DNA of 64,000 nucleotides, taken from assembly GCF_051020765.1 (NCBI RefSeq), contig NC_134943.1, positions 4,712,001 through 4,776,000 on the forward strand, written 5' to 3'. A program made the translations under genes and the position numbers. Source of the DNA: Lasioglossum baleicum (lineage: Eukaryota > Arthropoda > Insecta > Hymenoptera > Halictidae). A model generated the notes under the pieces. It saw nothing but the letters and a program-made list of their open reading frames with translations, had not been told where the DNA came from and ran no database searches. Position 1 is the first letter of the stretch, and each line of letters opens with the position of its first letter. Positions 45,871-57,760 of the stretch are shown piece by piece.

Positions 45871-47224
45871 TCCATGCACCACTGTCGTTCGCGTGTGGTT
45901 TACTTGATGCCAGATACTATAATGAGCCGTTGGGAGTCCTCTGTGCAAAGAAATATGCACTTGGTTTTCTACAGGAAGATGAATTTTCACACTTTTTGTC
46001 GACTGAGGCTGAATGATTTGAACAATTGTACAGGTAACAATTTTTATTTACTCGGGCACAGTTATTTATTAAATTGTGTAAATGTATTTTCAATTTTATT
46101 GATACCTTGCGTAGATCTATGATAGATCTGGAGAAAAGTAATTAAGGGTTTGTTTTCATGTTAAAGTTCCTCTTCTTCGCATGTCCCCGAGGATTCTTTT
46201 TTGTATTGGCAGACCTGTGGATTCGTAGCGTCGAAATGACTATACCTGTTATCTGATTCTCGTTCGCTCATTCCGTGAAGTTTATCTTCTTAAGTGCTCC
46301 TACACGATCCCGGACTTTTTTGCTTGCCACTTCGGGCCTAATGGAATAGTGTCCCATTATTTTTTTACTTATTTATTCGTACGGCCCATCTAAATTCTCA
46401 TTTAAAACGGAGTTTGAAAATAGATCACTGCTTCGCATGAAAAGCGCGATGCACTTTTGCAGAAATAATTTGAAAAATGGAATATTTGAATTCTCATCAA
46501 TAAACAGCAACGGGAACACCCTGTGTAATGATGGTTCCAGGCCATCGCTATCAATGTCACACTCCACCGAGCCTCAATGAACGTCTGGTTCATTGAGGAT
46601 CTCGTTTGCAACGCATTGACACGCATACATGTATCCGTGGATGCATGAAAACCTGAAAACGTGTGAAACGCTTCCTTCCGTTCACAGAGAGAAGAGTTAA
46701 CCATCGAAAAATAAAATACGTCAACATCTCAGACTAAGTAAATCGCGTATCGATAGCGCCATCGAATCGAAAGAGAGAGAGCCAGATGTCGGGACGAGTA
46801 AAGGGAAGTTTGATCGCGATTTATCTTTGAGCCATGGCGCGGATTTCCGATCTTGCAACGTTTGAACACGGTTCTTGAATTAGTGCGGCCCTAGCTTTGT
46901 AGATAAACCCGGGAAACGGCCGTCCGATGGACAGGAAGCCGTCACTCTTTTGTTTCGTCGGATTGTCTTGTTCTTTTTTCCTTTTCGTCGATTTTTTTGA
47001 CTGGTCGCTGGAATTAATCGCGATCCGCTGGAAGCAGACGTCGAGGTAACGAGCAGCTTGGTCTATGGAGATCTGATTAATGGATAGGAGATGCGTGTGA
47101 GCAGACTGACGGCCTTACTAGAGTTTGATTCAAGAATTAAGGATGTAATTAATCAAATTTTTCGTGGACTCCTACCAAGTCAATAAGATCGCCAAATTTC
47201 AATTCGCCACATTTGGGTGTTTAT
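45871..47224. other. No gene recognised; one hairpin
   Basis: Unique, largely AT-rich. A perfect 11-bp stem, CCTCAATGAAC / GTTCATTGAGG around GTCTG, lies at 46572-46598. GAACACCCTGTGT at 46513-46525 resembles the ACAGGGTGT ends of the fold-back class. Confidence 0.4.
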
Positions 47225-47475
47225 TAAGGTGGAGTGGGGTAAGTCCGCCCTAGTTTTTGCAAAGTTGGACTTTAAACTGATGTGTTTTCAGTCTGGTATG
47301 TAAAAACTAAATATTCTTGGTATCAAACTTTTGCCACAGTTATTACTGGTGAATTAGTATTATGTAGGATTCTAATTTTGCTTGAAAATTATCATTTTGA
47401 TAGGATATTGTATAAAGTGTGTCAACTAGGACGCACTTGCCCCGCAAATGGGACAAGTATCGAGTCTCAGGAAAC
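47225..47475 (-). mobile_element. AGGTGGAGTGG-ended element, copy 2 (one end only)
   Basis: After TA at 47225-47226, AGGTGGAGTGGGGTAAGTCC is followed by the inverse of the right-hand 240 bp of the 27162 and 57763 copies, including CTAGTTTTTGCAAAGTTGGA, TTTAAACTGATG, TTGGTATCAAACTTTTGCCA and TTAGTATTATGTAGGATTCT. Similarity stops after CTTGCCCCGCAAATGGGACA (about 47445-47464). The other terminus is missing, so this is a truncated or internally deleted copy. Confidence 0.8.
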
Positions 47476-49100
47476 GAAATGGTACTACGTTTTTTTAAGT
47501 GTACCGAACATAGATTTCTTGGATAACTTTTTGAAGGGTAAACGACGGTCCTGGGTAAACAACGGTGCTAAGCGGGAAATTGTTGTATCGTGCTAATGCT
47601 ATTCCATACCTGAGAATGATACATACATCGAGAATCATAAAACCTCAATTTAAACAACCTAATACCTTCATTTCTTTGTAGCGCGATCGACCGCACAATG
47701 GGGAAATCCCTTGTAGTGGAGATAAAAAAGCCAAATCATCCGCATAACCGAGACTCACTCACTGTACTCAGGCATGTTTCCTTGTCATGCACAATTTTTG
47801 GTTTTGTGCTGTATTTACTGGTGCATTGGCTTTTAATTTTATATGATTTCACGTCACACGGTTCGTAAGGAACTTCTATCGGTATACAATAAATATCACT
47901 GAATACAGGAGGTAATAAAAATTTGTCTAGAAAACGGAATCATGTCCGACTATCTTGCAGCAAGTTTTTTGGCTCTATCTCCGATAATAAATTCGCAGAG
48001 GTTATGTAAATATTTTTTAAGAAACACTGTAGTCTTCGCCTTTAATACGAACCGTCATCTTGATCTCTGGTTCTTATGCAAATGTGCAAGTGGTTCGCGG
48101 ATATCTGATAAATAGGGAATGTTTATGGGGTTTGTAATAGCGATACAGTGTGTTTCATAATTTAGGAACACCGTATATTTAATTTTAAAGAGGAAACGTC
48201 AATCTCGATAACGATCTATTGCCCCTTTAAAAGAACATCGCTTAAAGGACTAATTAAAATCAGTTGCTACATACGCGTTATTTCTAACAACAAAATGACG
48301 TTCTTCGAAGAGAAGAGGTTTGGTTGTTCGCATAATCGAATGGGAAACAAGTGGCAGCCGTCCGCCATTAATTTCGGAAGGGAACCTGGCCCAATGAAGT
48401 CGCGCGGCAGGTCGATTTTCGATGTCCAAAGTCGCATATCGAGATACCCGAACGGATTTATGGGAAAGGATAACGGGGCACGGTTTAAGCACTTCGATCG
48501 CGATAAATCTTGATCTTTATGGTGATCTAATGCGCGCGCCACGTGCTCTATGGTTATATCCGCCCACTTTCGCCCCCATCGACATCCGCCCTCTCGCGAT
48601 ACACGCTATTTATTTTCCCATCTTGGCCCCCACGACGTGCGACTTTCCTTTTCGCTTCTCTTCTATTGCTTTCCTTTCTTTTCTCTGCTCTCTGTTCTCT
48701 ATTTCTCGTCGATCCTCCTCGCGCGTATTCTGCACTCGCCTTGCCGGAAGATCGCGAACGCTTTCGTTTATTTTGCCCGTGCGATTCTGTGTCACTCGCT
48801 CGGGAAGTCCCTGAACCGTCGAACCGGAAGAACAATGTACACAATGAATGTACACAATGTAAACAAACGATGGGAATACCAAAAATAAGAAAAATGGAAT
48901 GAAAATACGATAAAGACGTTTCAAGTATAATACATACTCTTAAAACGATCAATTTGTACAGGTAGTTAAAGCTCATAGTGATGTCTAATCAAAACAATAA
49001 TGTGCTAGTATCAATAAATTCTGCATAGGAAAACAAACTGTTGGAATGATGGTTAACAATTTGATGCCTCTCAGATTCGAGAGAAAATTATTTTGTTTGG
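47476..49100. other. No gene recognised
   Basis: CpG-richer part at 48290-48830 with overlapping frames of 100-140 codons on both strands, the minus-strand ones rich in Arg/Glu from a CT-skewed plus strand. No domain recognised. Confidence 0.4.
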
Positions 49101-49129
49101 AAACTAATAAAATCTCCTTTAATACAGAA

Positions 49130-49450
49130 ATAGCACAAGAATTTCTCAACAATTCGAGAATAGTATGAATATTCCTCGAGAACGTAAAAATAGCTCAAGG
49201 ATTCCGATGAAGTTCACCGATCGAGGCAAAATATAAAAATTTGAGCGTAGCACAAAAATTCCTCGGGAATATAAAAATAGTTGGATAGCTCCTCGATAAT
49301 GTAAAAATAGTAGACGAGTTCTTCAAGCATATGAAAATAGCTGAAAAATACCTCGATAATTCCTCAATGATGTAAAAATGGCATAAAAATGGAACAAAAA
49401 GAATAGTAGAAAAATTCCTCGATGCAAAAATAATGCAAAATATTTCTTTC
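49130..49450. repeat. Decayed tandem repeat, unit about 30 bp
   Basis: Variants of AAAAATTCCTCGATAATGTA followed by AAAATAGC recur at least eight times between 49130 and 49450 with irregular spacing and many substitutions. The 93-codon minus-strand frame at 49195-49476 (with repeating FSTIF/YPTIF pieces) is a product of this repeat. Confidence 0.65.
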
Positions 49451-50143
49451 ACTCGAATTACTTCTCGATTACACAAACTTCACCATAAATGAAGGTATCC
49501 CCTTCATCACAGCTGAAAAGCGCAAGCAACCAAAAAATTGACAGAAATACCATTCACCTATCAGTGGCTAATCAACGTCGCCATAACTCTAAACGACAAT
49601 CTCCGCGGATCCGTCTCGCCATAAAAACGTGTTATATTTGATCCGGAAACGCTACCGGACCACGAACTTTTACGACTCGTCCCGGTCGTTCGATTGAACG
49701 GTTTACGAGTGTTCTTGGCCAGGATAACTCGTGCATACGAGAGAATAACCGCACCGCCAGAGAGAAAAAAGAGAGAAAGAGACGGAGAGAGGGAGAGAAA
49801 GAGGGGGAGAACGAAAAGAGAAGGGAAACAGTACCTGCACACCTTAAGCGGATTCTCCTCTTCTTTTTTCCCTGTTCTTCCCGTTTGGTTTAATTTTCTT
49901 CGGCGGCGGGGTCTAGTCGAAGAGAGGGATCGGTTCGTTATCGCGAAACACCGGCGTTGAAAGCGAAATAATGCATCGTGGGCGCAGCTAACCGGTTTTA
50001 CACGCGTGTCAACGATAGTCAAAGCCCCGCCTTAATCATTCGGATGTGACCCCTTGTCGGACGGTGAGGGACGCTCTTATTTTTTGGCAAACAGCCGGCC
50101 AATATTGCAGAAAAATGTTCAACGGAATTTTCATAAAGACGTA
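49451..50143. other. GA-rich tract, no gene recognised
   Basis: A purine-rich run (GAGAAAGAGACGGAGAGAGG type) spans 49760-49825. The 153-codon minus-strand and 88-codon plus-strand frames over it are skew products. GC-rich sequence surrounds it. Confidence 0.4.
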
Positions 50144-50859
50144 TTGGGTTGGCAAGAAAGTAATTTCGGTATTTTAAGGTAAAATTTTGTTATTTAATAT
50201 ATATGTAGCTGTCGTAGATTTATGCAAGTAGCCAATAACTTTATTAAGCTCTCAGAAAAGATGGCAAAGATCATCGAATAAAATGGAAAATATTTGATCG
50301 ATTAAAGTTCATTGCTTAAAGAAATTTTGGATGCCCTTTACTTTACCGGACTCAAAATTTGAGCCTTTGTTCTACGAATTATGATGTATTTGGTATGTAA
50401 TCCAGTAGATTTGTACCCGGCGCGGATGCAGATCGAAGTTTTGATTTTCTAGGATCAATAGTTGAGGAACTATGGTCGCTTAAAGTTGACAATTTTTGAC
50501 AGGTAAGGGCACCACCATATTGGTTTGTAGTGACGGTTGCACGCCGCTTGCCGAGTTGGTTAGGATTAAGTCGAGGGCGGCAAGGTAAACGGCTCGCGGT
50601 CGTCACTACAAACCAATATGGCGGCGCCCTTACCTGTCAAAAATTCTCAACTTTAAGCGACCATAGTTCCTCAACTATTGATCCTAGAGAATCGAAACTT
50701 CGATCTGCATCCGCGCCGGGTACAAATCTACTGGATTACATACCAAATACATCATAATTCGTAGGTGAAAGGTACTAATTTTGAGTCCGGTAAAGTAAAG
50801 CTTCGCGAAATTTTTATTTCACCTTAAAATACCGAAATTACTTTCTTGCCAATCCAATA
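50142..50859. mobile_element. Mariner-ended element with a large internal palindrome, 714 bp
   Basis: Element 50144-50857 has TA on both sides. The left end TTGGGTTGGCAAGAAAGTAA then TTTCGGTATTTT and the right end AAAATACCGAAATTACTTTC then TTGCCAATCCAA are mariner-type inverted repeats. The mariner-like left part includes TCAGAAAAGATGGCAAAGAT, resembling sequence flanking mariner coding regions. No transposase domain remains. The central 468 bp is a separate palindrome. Confidence 0.85.
50334..50801. repeat. 468-bp palindrome inside the mariner-ended element
   Basis: The arms 50334-50534 and 50598-50801 are inverted copies. Matches include GCGCGGATGCAGATCGAAGT / ACTTCGATCTGCATCCGCGC, GGAACTATGGTCGCTTAAAG / CTTTAAGCGACCATAGTTCC and CCATATTGGTTTGTAGTGAC / GTCACTACAAACCAATATGG. 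Each arm holds a matching open frame of 75 codons (minus 50379-50606, plus 50530-50757) ending ASAPGTNLLDYIPNTS. The duplicate frames follow from symmetry, and no known domain is seen. Confidence 0.85.
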
Positions 50860-52612
50860 TTAATCTTCACACTAAACCTCGGAGAGAAACGTCTGAAAAT
50901 TACCAAACTTCAAAGCAAACGAATTGAATTTTTATTATGTACTTGTATTTACTTAAGTTAGCTAATTTGGGGAAGAGGTTGGCAGCGAATTAAATCGAAA
51001 TCGAAATTCGAACGTTTCGGTACAGATTATTGATGGTAGATTGTTTCGGATCGATTCCGCGAAAGATCGACTGCGAAAGGTGGCAATGAAACTGGCGAAA
51101 TTACACGGCGGCGCGTCAATTTATACGCGGGCGCAAACAGTGCGACCCCGGCTGGAGTCACGGATATTAGCATAATACGACGGTCGATCGATTATTTCAA
51201 TAAATGTAATCGGAACCGGCATTTAGTAGGGGTACCGCGATCACCGGTAATGACGACGATCACCACCGTAGATAGGGAATAATGGGGATCGTTTTGAATT
51301 TCCGACGTTACCCCCTTTACATATTCATCGACGCCCTGGTTCATTAGCGTTTTTTCTCCGTTTTCGTCTCTTGCATGTCCTTTTTCGTTGCCCGTTTGAG
51401 GGCCCAGTGACGCGTGCTTCAGGGTACAGGCTGTTCCTCAACAGGTGCCACCTGTTCTACCATGACCAAACCAAATTTCGCAATTACACCATCGACTTTG
51501 TTCCCAATGTTCCAAACTTTCATATATAAATAAAATATTCCCTTCACATAAAAGGGAATCGTTGGGAATAAAATTGAAAAAAATTCAAAGAACAAAGATC
51601 TAACCCAGAACCAATCAAAAAGTTATTGGGATCGAAATTGAAAATAAAAATCAGAGTACAAAGGGTTAAGCTCGACCGAATGAAAACCAAAAATTCTTTC
51701 TCTCCGTGCAACCAACGGGTTAGCTCTAAGAGTCGAAGCTAGTGCACCTCGACGGCGGCTGCGCTAATGCACAGCTTTATTAATACTATTTATACCCGGG
51801 TACTTAACGTCAAACTCGCGGCGCATCAGCGCAGCGCCAGGATAAATGCACCGTCTGCCGAGTACGAGGCGCATTACGCCTCGAGAAAGGTCCGAGGAAA
51901 AACGCGGTTTCTAGGAGCGCATAAACTCGTTCCCTTCTCTCCTGCTCTGCCTCTCCCCACCTTCCCCCGCCGTTAGGTCTGTCCCTCCTTTAGCATGGGG
52001 TGCCCCTGTAATTCAACATTTATTTCCCAGACGCGGCGTCGAGGATAGTTAAATCATCGCGGGACGCGCGCATCGATCACTCGCCGAGGGCTTGTTACCG
52101 TCTCACCGTGAAACTGTTTGTATCTGTCTATCTCGGTAATAAAGAATCTTATCCGCAACGGGCATCTACCTTCATATAATGTCGTGGCTACTACAAGTAG
52201 CATCCACCCGTGACTTAAATACCTCTACGTCCCCACTAAAACACCTGGAGCCACCCGCGGCATGCCTGCTGGGCCTTTGTAGGCCCCCCTTGATTTCGAT
52301 CTGGTTTCTATGAACCCCCACCCCGTCCCTCGGGCTGCTTTATTCTCTCAGGATACATGTCCAGCGAGAGAACATCCCTAGAAATTAGTTCAGAAGCGAA
52401 TTTCATTGGTGGCAGCTTCTAGGTGTGTTCCACTGTGTCCTGGAACCAGGAACAATGTTGGACACTGGTCATATCGTGTCCTGGACCGTAGAAAAAGTCT
52501 CGAGCCTACCAGGCAACGTCCAGGATTTCAGAAAAACTTTTAAAACCATAATACAGTGGCTTAACAAATTTTGGAGTTCACGAAACGGTGTCTAGGGTCA
52601 AAGAAAAAATTG
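50860..52612. other. No gene recognised
   Basis: CpG-containing at 51050-51260 and 51740-51990, with an AT-rich part between. GAGTACAAAGGGTTAA at 51655-51670 resembles a TTAACCC-type MITE end without a clear partner. The proline/cysteine-codon-rich stretch 52150-52330 shows no open frame of interest. Confidence 0.4.
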
Positions 52613-53148
52613 TACAGTAAATTTTCGATAGACGCGAAAATCTTTTCACGATAGATGCGAAAAAAATATCCCCTCCGACTTAATACTCTGATCTCGGCTC
52701 GGTATATCGGTGTGAACTACTACTAACGCGACGCGGAGAGTCGCAGTCGTCGGCACAGTTCAAACGCCCGTGAGTCATCATAACGTTACACCAACAGTCT
52801 ATCTTCTTCATTTTCCATGATTCTGTTATGGGACTTTCACTACCTTATTTCTGGCATTTTTCTGATTAAAATGATACCAAACACGATATAATTCAAACAG
52901 AATTTAGTGGTTTAATTGACGATGAAAGTTTCGGGCGCAAGGAAGGACAGCGAATAGAAAAGGAAGAGACGCGGAGAGTCGCAGTCGCCGGCACAGTTCA
53001 AAAGCCCGCGCGTGGTCTCGCTTTACACGCGCTGTCCTCCTCTACGTTCGGCTCGGCCTTTGAAGCATTGAAGCTCGAAAAAAGTAGGACCACGATCGAA
53101 AGATGCGAAGAAATCCCTCCGATGCGTTCGCATAGAGAATTTACTGTA
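52613..53148 (+). mobile_element. TACAGTAAAT-ended element, copy 3 (complete, 532 bp)
   Basis: Element 52615-53146 has TA on both sides and inverted ends CAGTAAATTTTCGATAGACG / CGCATAGAGAATTTACTG. Inside, a GC-rich module occurs twice as a direct repeat: GACGCGGAGAGTCGCAGTCG then TCGGCACAGTTCAAACGCCCG at 52732-52771, and the same with GCCGGCACAGTTCAAAAGCCCG at 52972-53012. TTTCTGGCATTTTTCTGATT and ATTGACGATGAAAGTTTCGG lie between. No transposase frame. The TA target and size suggest a non-autonomous Tc1/mariner-superfamily element. Confidence 0.85.
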
Positions 53149-56100
53149 ATCTCTATGAAATAGGATTTCAATCGCTTAATATCTGCTATTTAATTGTATT
53201 TTCGCAAGATTTCCTCGTTAAGTAAGAACGTGACATTTTATTCTAGCGGCTCTCAGGAGTCTAGTCTTAAGTGGACACGTAACATTACACTGCCGTAGCT
53301 CTAACTATGCGAGAGTTACACCCCGAGGAGTCTATCCTGAAAGGGTCACGTAACATAAGCTATCTCGAGGCTGGTTCTCGAGTTTAATTCCACCGGTCAG
53401 ATCCAGTAACGTGCAGTATAGGTATTCCGATTGAAGTAAACAGATAGCATAACACTCTTCACAGTCGACGATCTATCAGGTGTACAAATTAATGCGCAGT
53501 CCCTTCGTCGCGCATTCATTGCTTATTTACGAACAACTGGAAGACATTCTATTGTACAAAATAATTTTCCACGCGTATTCAATACGGTGGTTGAAAGATT
53601 CGAATTGATTTTAAGCAATTTTATTGTGCATTCGCGTCGTGACGAGCATCGAATGATCGTCGATTCGGCTCACACGTCGATCCTGTCATTGAATTGACGA
53701 TCGGTTAACAGTATTTTCATTCGCGAAATGACGTACAGTTACGTTTTCTATGGCGCGTCGATCCTAGATGCGTCGACAACGATAACTGCAACATGGAGGA
53801 GTGCACTGACGTGCAGCGAATTCGATTCGGTAGACGAATTTCGTGGTGGAAGTTAACAATCTGTGAAGCTCGCTGAAGAGACGAGCCAACCGAATGGAAC
53901 CGGTGCAGAATCGTTAGGATAAGTTTTAACGAACACTTCGTTATGCTCCTAATGCAATTCAAAATGGCGGCGATACTTCGTCGAGGCACTCGTTATTGGC
54001 CGCGCTTATTACAATTGTAAATGAAGGATCTTCGCGAGGAGCTTTTATATTTTTCGAAGACTAATTTTCTATCGCCGAGAAAATACAACAAACCACTCAT
54101 TCTCCTTAATGGGTGTTTTACTTCGTTAAAACGAGATTACCGTGTCCGACGTGGAAGACCAAACCGGAAACGATGAAACGAACGATCCACCATTTTTCCA
54201 CGTCCGACTAATGGCTGGACGGCTTTTATCGCGGTTGCTTCAGCGAAGTTAATGTCGAAGCGTTGCTGTAGCAATTAAGAATTTAATTGGATTTCCTAGT
54301 AATTATTTGGCGAGTTTACGGGACTCTCGGGTGTACCGTGATTTTTCGACACATCTGCGGCCACCATTTTGAGCCGCCGATAGGCTCGCGTAGCTGATCC
54401 GACCAAGGTATAGATCGTCGATCGAAGATCCCTCGACTTCGGTCTCGAGCTCTCTAAGCTTCCTGGAAGACGGGTCTCGCGGATAGTTGGTTATACCGGC
54501 GAGTAAACTAATCGCGTACCCTGCCGTCAATTAACTAATTCCATTACCGTCCATCAAACCGATATTTATGAAGATTAATCGATCGCAGCCGCTCTATGTA
54601 CATGTACCGTTATAGAGCGGTGTGCGCGAGCGTAGAAGATCGGGCTCCCCCGGGGATTTAAGGCAGCGTCCACAACGCACCGTGTCCCGATCGCCGTGAA
54701 AGGATCGCTCGTAACGCGTATTACGCCTCCCTTATACACGTAATACGTGCAGCTGCTTCCGGATGCGATCGGTCTCGTTGCCGGAAGTGCTGCCCGTACA
54801 TTTTTACGAGCGGGATAGATGCACACGTGCGCCAACCCGCGATTTATGCGCGTCTCGTTGCACTCGCGAACTACCAGCGCCGTGATCGCGTTCGACAACG
54901 ATCGACCGAACAATTCTACCCTGAGATTCATCATGTCGATTTCTAACTTGAAATATTTTTATTATTCACCTTCCAGGATCGCGTAATTTTCGTACGATCT
55001 CTAAAATCATTTTCATTCGCTCTAACTATTGGCTTGTTTTGCAAACACGATAGACAATTCGAAAAAATATTTTAAGAAATATTAGACATATTTTTTTACA
55101 AGCATTCGATACGAGAAACTTCCTGTTGCTATTTCTTCAACGGTATATTTGACTAGGTAGTTTTTTCATTTCTGCAGTGCTTTGTTCGTGGAATTTCGCG
55201 TCAGTATCATTTCGAAATGCGCATTTCGGTTCTGTCCGATGCTCCGGTGTATACCGTTAGCCATCAACCACCGATGCACACGGTAGTTGGTCTTCTTTCA
55301 CGTCACGATGCAGCTCACCGTTCTCAACTCGATTCTATCGCATTAGTCTGTGACACAGATCGCGCTGACAAAGTCGCACTACCGTCCCACGCTACCGTAT
55401 CAATATCAAACCGAGTATCTAGAGTCCTAATAGCCCACAATCTGTTTTCATAATGCGCTCTACAAAGTACTCGATCTATTTATGTCCCCCGTGACCCCTT
55501 GAATTATTCTCGTAAGCCGATCTTACGAGCTCGTCTCTTTGCCATCATTTCTTTCCCGATATCGGAGATCACAAGCATCGATCTTAGAAGGAATCCTATT
55601 CCTAGAAGACAATGAAATTCCTTGGAACACTGTAATTTTTCTGGTTCTTAAATGGCAGAGCATTAAAAATCTTGGGACACTTTGTGCTCTATTAATAGAT
55701 CTTCACCTGTTGACAAGGTGAAAGCACAAGTCAAAGAATGTAATCGTAGTCATTGTGTCGTCACAATCAGCGTATATACAGTATAGTTTGTCTAAATGTA
55801 CAATTAAGATCACAATGAAGGAAAAGAATTATCGACTAAATGAAGAAGAAAAGCGATTGAGTTTTCTGGGTTCTCTTGCGAGATATGGTTTGGGCAGTTG
55901 ATAGGTAGAGTTGTTTACCTTCGAGGTTTCGGGCAATGTCAGCGGCCGAAAATGATTTCCGAGTTTCCCGGGCGGGCTACCGGTAGTGGCCAATGAAAAC
56001 TCGTGGCGACTGGTGGCCAGATTACGCGGCGGTGGCCGCAATCGCCGCATTATAGTTATATTGCCTAGTACGAACGCTGATGACAGCATTATCCTGATTG

Positions 56101-56456
56101 CCATTTAACATAATGACTATCACTCTATCGGGCAGCGACGCGTACATTGTTTCTGGAGGTTGACGACCCTTGACCCCGTACAGGCCGGCCACAAGTGTTT
56201 CCTGAAACGAAGAAACAATTGTCCGTCTGATTGTCACTTATATCGGAAATCTCTCTCTCTCTCTTTCTCTTTTCCTCTGCGTCTATCTCCCCCGGAATTT
56301 ACATGAAACCGACCAATGATCCCGCACGAGGAAATCGGAAGTGCTCGAAACAGTTTATACCGAATCTGTGAAATTTATCTGACGCAGGGTCAATATAACA
56401 ATCCCACGTCAAGAAGAAGGGCGAGTTACTTAAAATAACTATTTTATACTATTTAT
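53149..56456. other. No gene recognised
   Basis: Contains an 80-bp-spaced direct repeat (AGGAGTCTAGTCTTAAGTGG near 53247 and AGGAGTCTATCCTGAAAGGG near 53327, each followed by ACGTAACAT). CpG-rich parts lie at 53620-53990, 54330-54940 and 55860-56180. Frames of 60-119 codons lack recognisable domains. A (CT)n run is at 56250-56273. Confidence 0.4.
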
Positions 56457-56879
56457 TTAGAGTTGGGCATTAATCGATTAAAATTTGAATCAAGGCTGAT
56501 TGATTAATGTGTACGATTAAAAAAGGTAATCATTGAAAAATCGACGATTGATTCAATCGATTGATGAAGTTAATCGTCAATCGTTGACTAAAAAAAGAAA
56601 TCATCGAAAGAAAACATAAAAGCACGTGAACAGAGTTTGTATTATAGACCAAATGACAATGCACCCAAACTCAGTTTACATTTCTTTCAGTATTCATACA
56701 GTTTTGATTCAGTATTTCATTTCCGAAATTTCAGCATTAATTATTAATAAGTATTTAATCGTCAACCGCAATTTTTTAACAACTAAACTAGGAGTTTAAA
56801 TGTTAATTGCGATTAACGATTGAAGTAGAAATTTATTAGTCAATCGTTGATTAAATTTTTGCCCTACTCTGCTACTTAT
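56449..56879. mobile_element. hAT-like MITE, about 415 bp
   Basis: The ends AGAGTTGGGCATTAATCGAT (from 56459) and TTTTTGCCCTACTCTG (to 56871) are imperfect inverted repeats. The flanks CTATTTAT (56449-56456) and CTACTTAT (56872-56879) agree at seven of eight positions, as expected for an aged 8-bp hAT duplication. The subterminal DNA is full of ATCGATTA / TAATCG words in both orientations. No coding frame. Confidence 0.65.
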
Positions 56880-57760
56880 AGAATATAATAATACGATAGC
56901 GCATGTAAAAATCAATTACAACGATAGGTGGTTTTTAAATGGCTACAAGATTCCCATACAAAGTCTTAAGTAGTATAGGATGCCCGACAGGCCTTCGATT
57001 ACAAGGCGTTGAACAGCGAAACCTTAAAAATCTATAGCAAGGCGTTGGTAACGGAGACGATTTATGACGCCTCGTCTATCATTATCGTGTTCCACACTCT
57101 GTTACGATTGCACGGCGCGTAATAGAAGGTATCGGACGATTGAACGATAATTCATAATGATCCTAATCCTCAGTCACGGTCGAGGATTTTCACCAATCAA
57201 TCGTCAATTGATCCTGAAATATCGCGACCGAGAAAACAAGGAAGAAGTATTCTCTTCATTTTTATTATTTCTTGTTCTGCTATTTGTGAAACATGATTTG
57301 GTCGTGTTCAAGCGAAAGCAAATGGTGGAAGAAGCTTCCTGTGTTAGATGATTTTGTTGAATCACAATTTTCTGAGTCTCTTTGGTCGAGTCTCAATATT
57401 CACGGAAAAAGTTCAAGGGATATTTTCCTCAAATCAAAGAGTTTCTTCAGAGGAAGTCTTTCGGAAAGACATATGGAGCGGGCCACACGTGGACACGAAG
57501 GGTTGAAGGCAAATAAATGCCGCGTGAAAGAAGTCTACCGAAAAGGGAGCCGATAGATTTCTCAAAGAGAGAGAAAAGAAACAGGCCAAGAAACTCGTTT
57601 ATATCGGTAAGCCCACACAAATCACCTTTCAAGAAAGAAGTAAGCACAGATTTCTCATATTCGTCCTCAAAGGACTGCAACTCTCTTTATACTCGAACTC
57701 GGCGAACAAATCGTTTCACCATTCTTGCTCTTGCACTATGTATGTCTTGTACATTATGTA
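56880..57760. other. No gene recognised
   Basis: Unique sequence with frames of 64-96 codons at 57157-57807 and no recognisable domain. The region 57390-57680 is GA-rich. Confidence 0.4.

Noticed and set aside
48550..48976. Overlapping frames of 104-140 codons on both strands
   Set aside because: Several frames are open at once in pyrimidine-skewed GC-rich DNA. None shows a domain.
49195..49476. 93-codon hydrophobic minus-strand frame
   Set aside because: Generated by the decayed 30-bp tandem repeat.
50379..50757. Twin 75-codon frames ending ASAPGTNLLDYIPNTS
   Set aside because: Symmetry of the palindrome produces both. No start context, domain or outside support for a gene.
51530..51670. 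Further TTAACCC-type MITE
   Set aside because: Only one end (GAGTACAAAGGGTTAA) is recognisable. The interior does not follow the other copies clearly.
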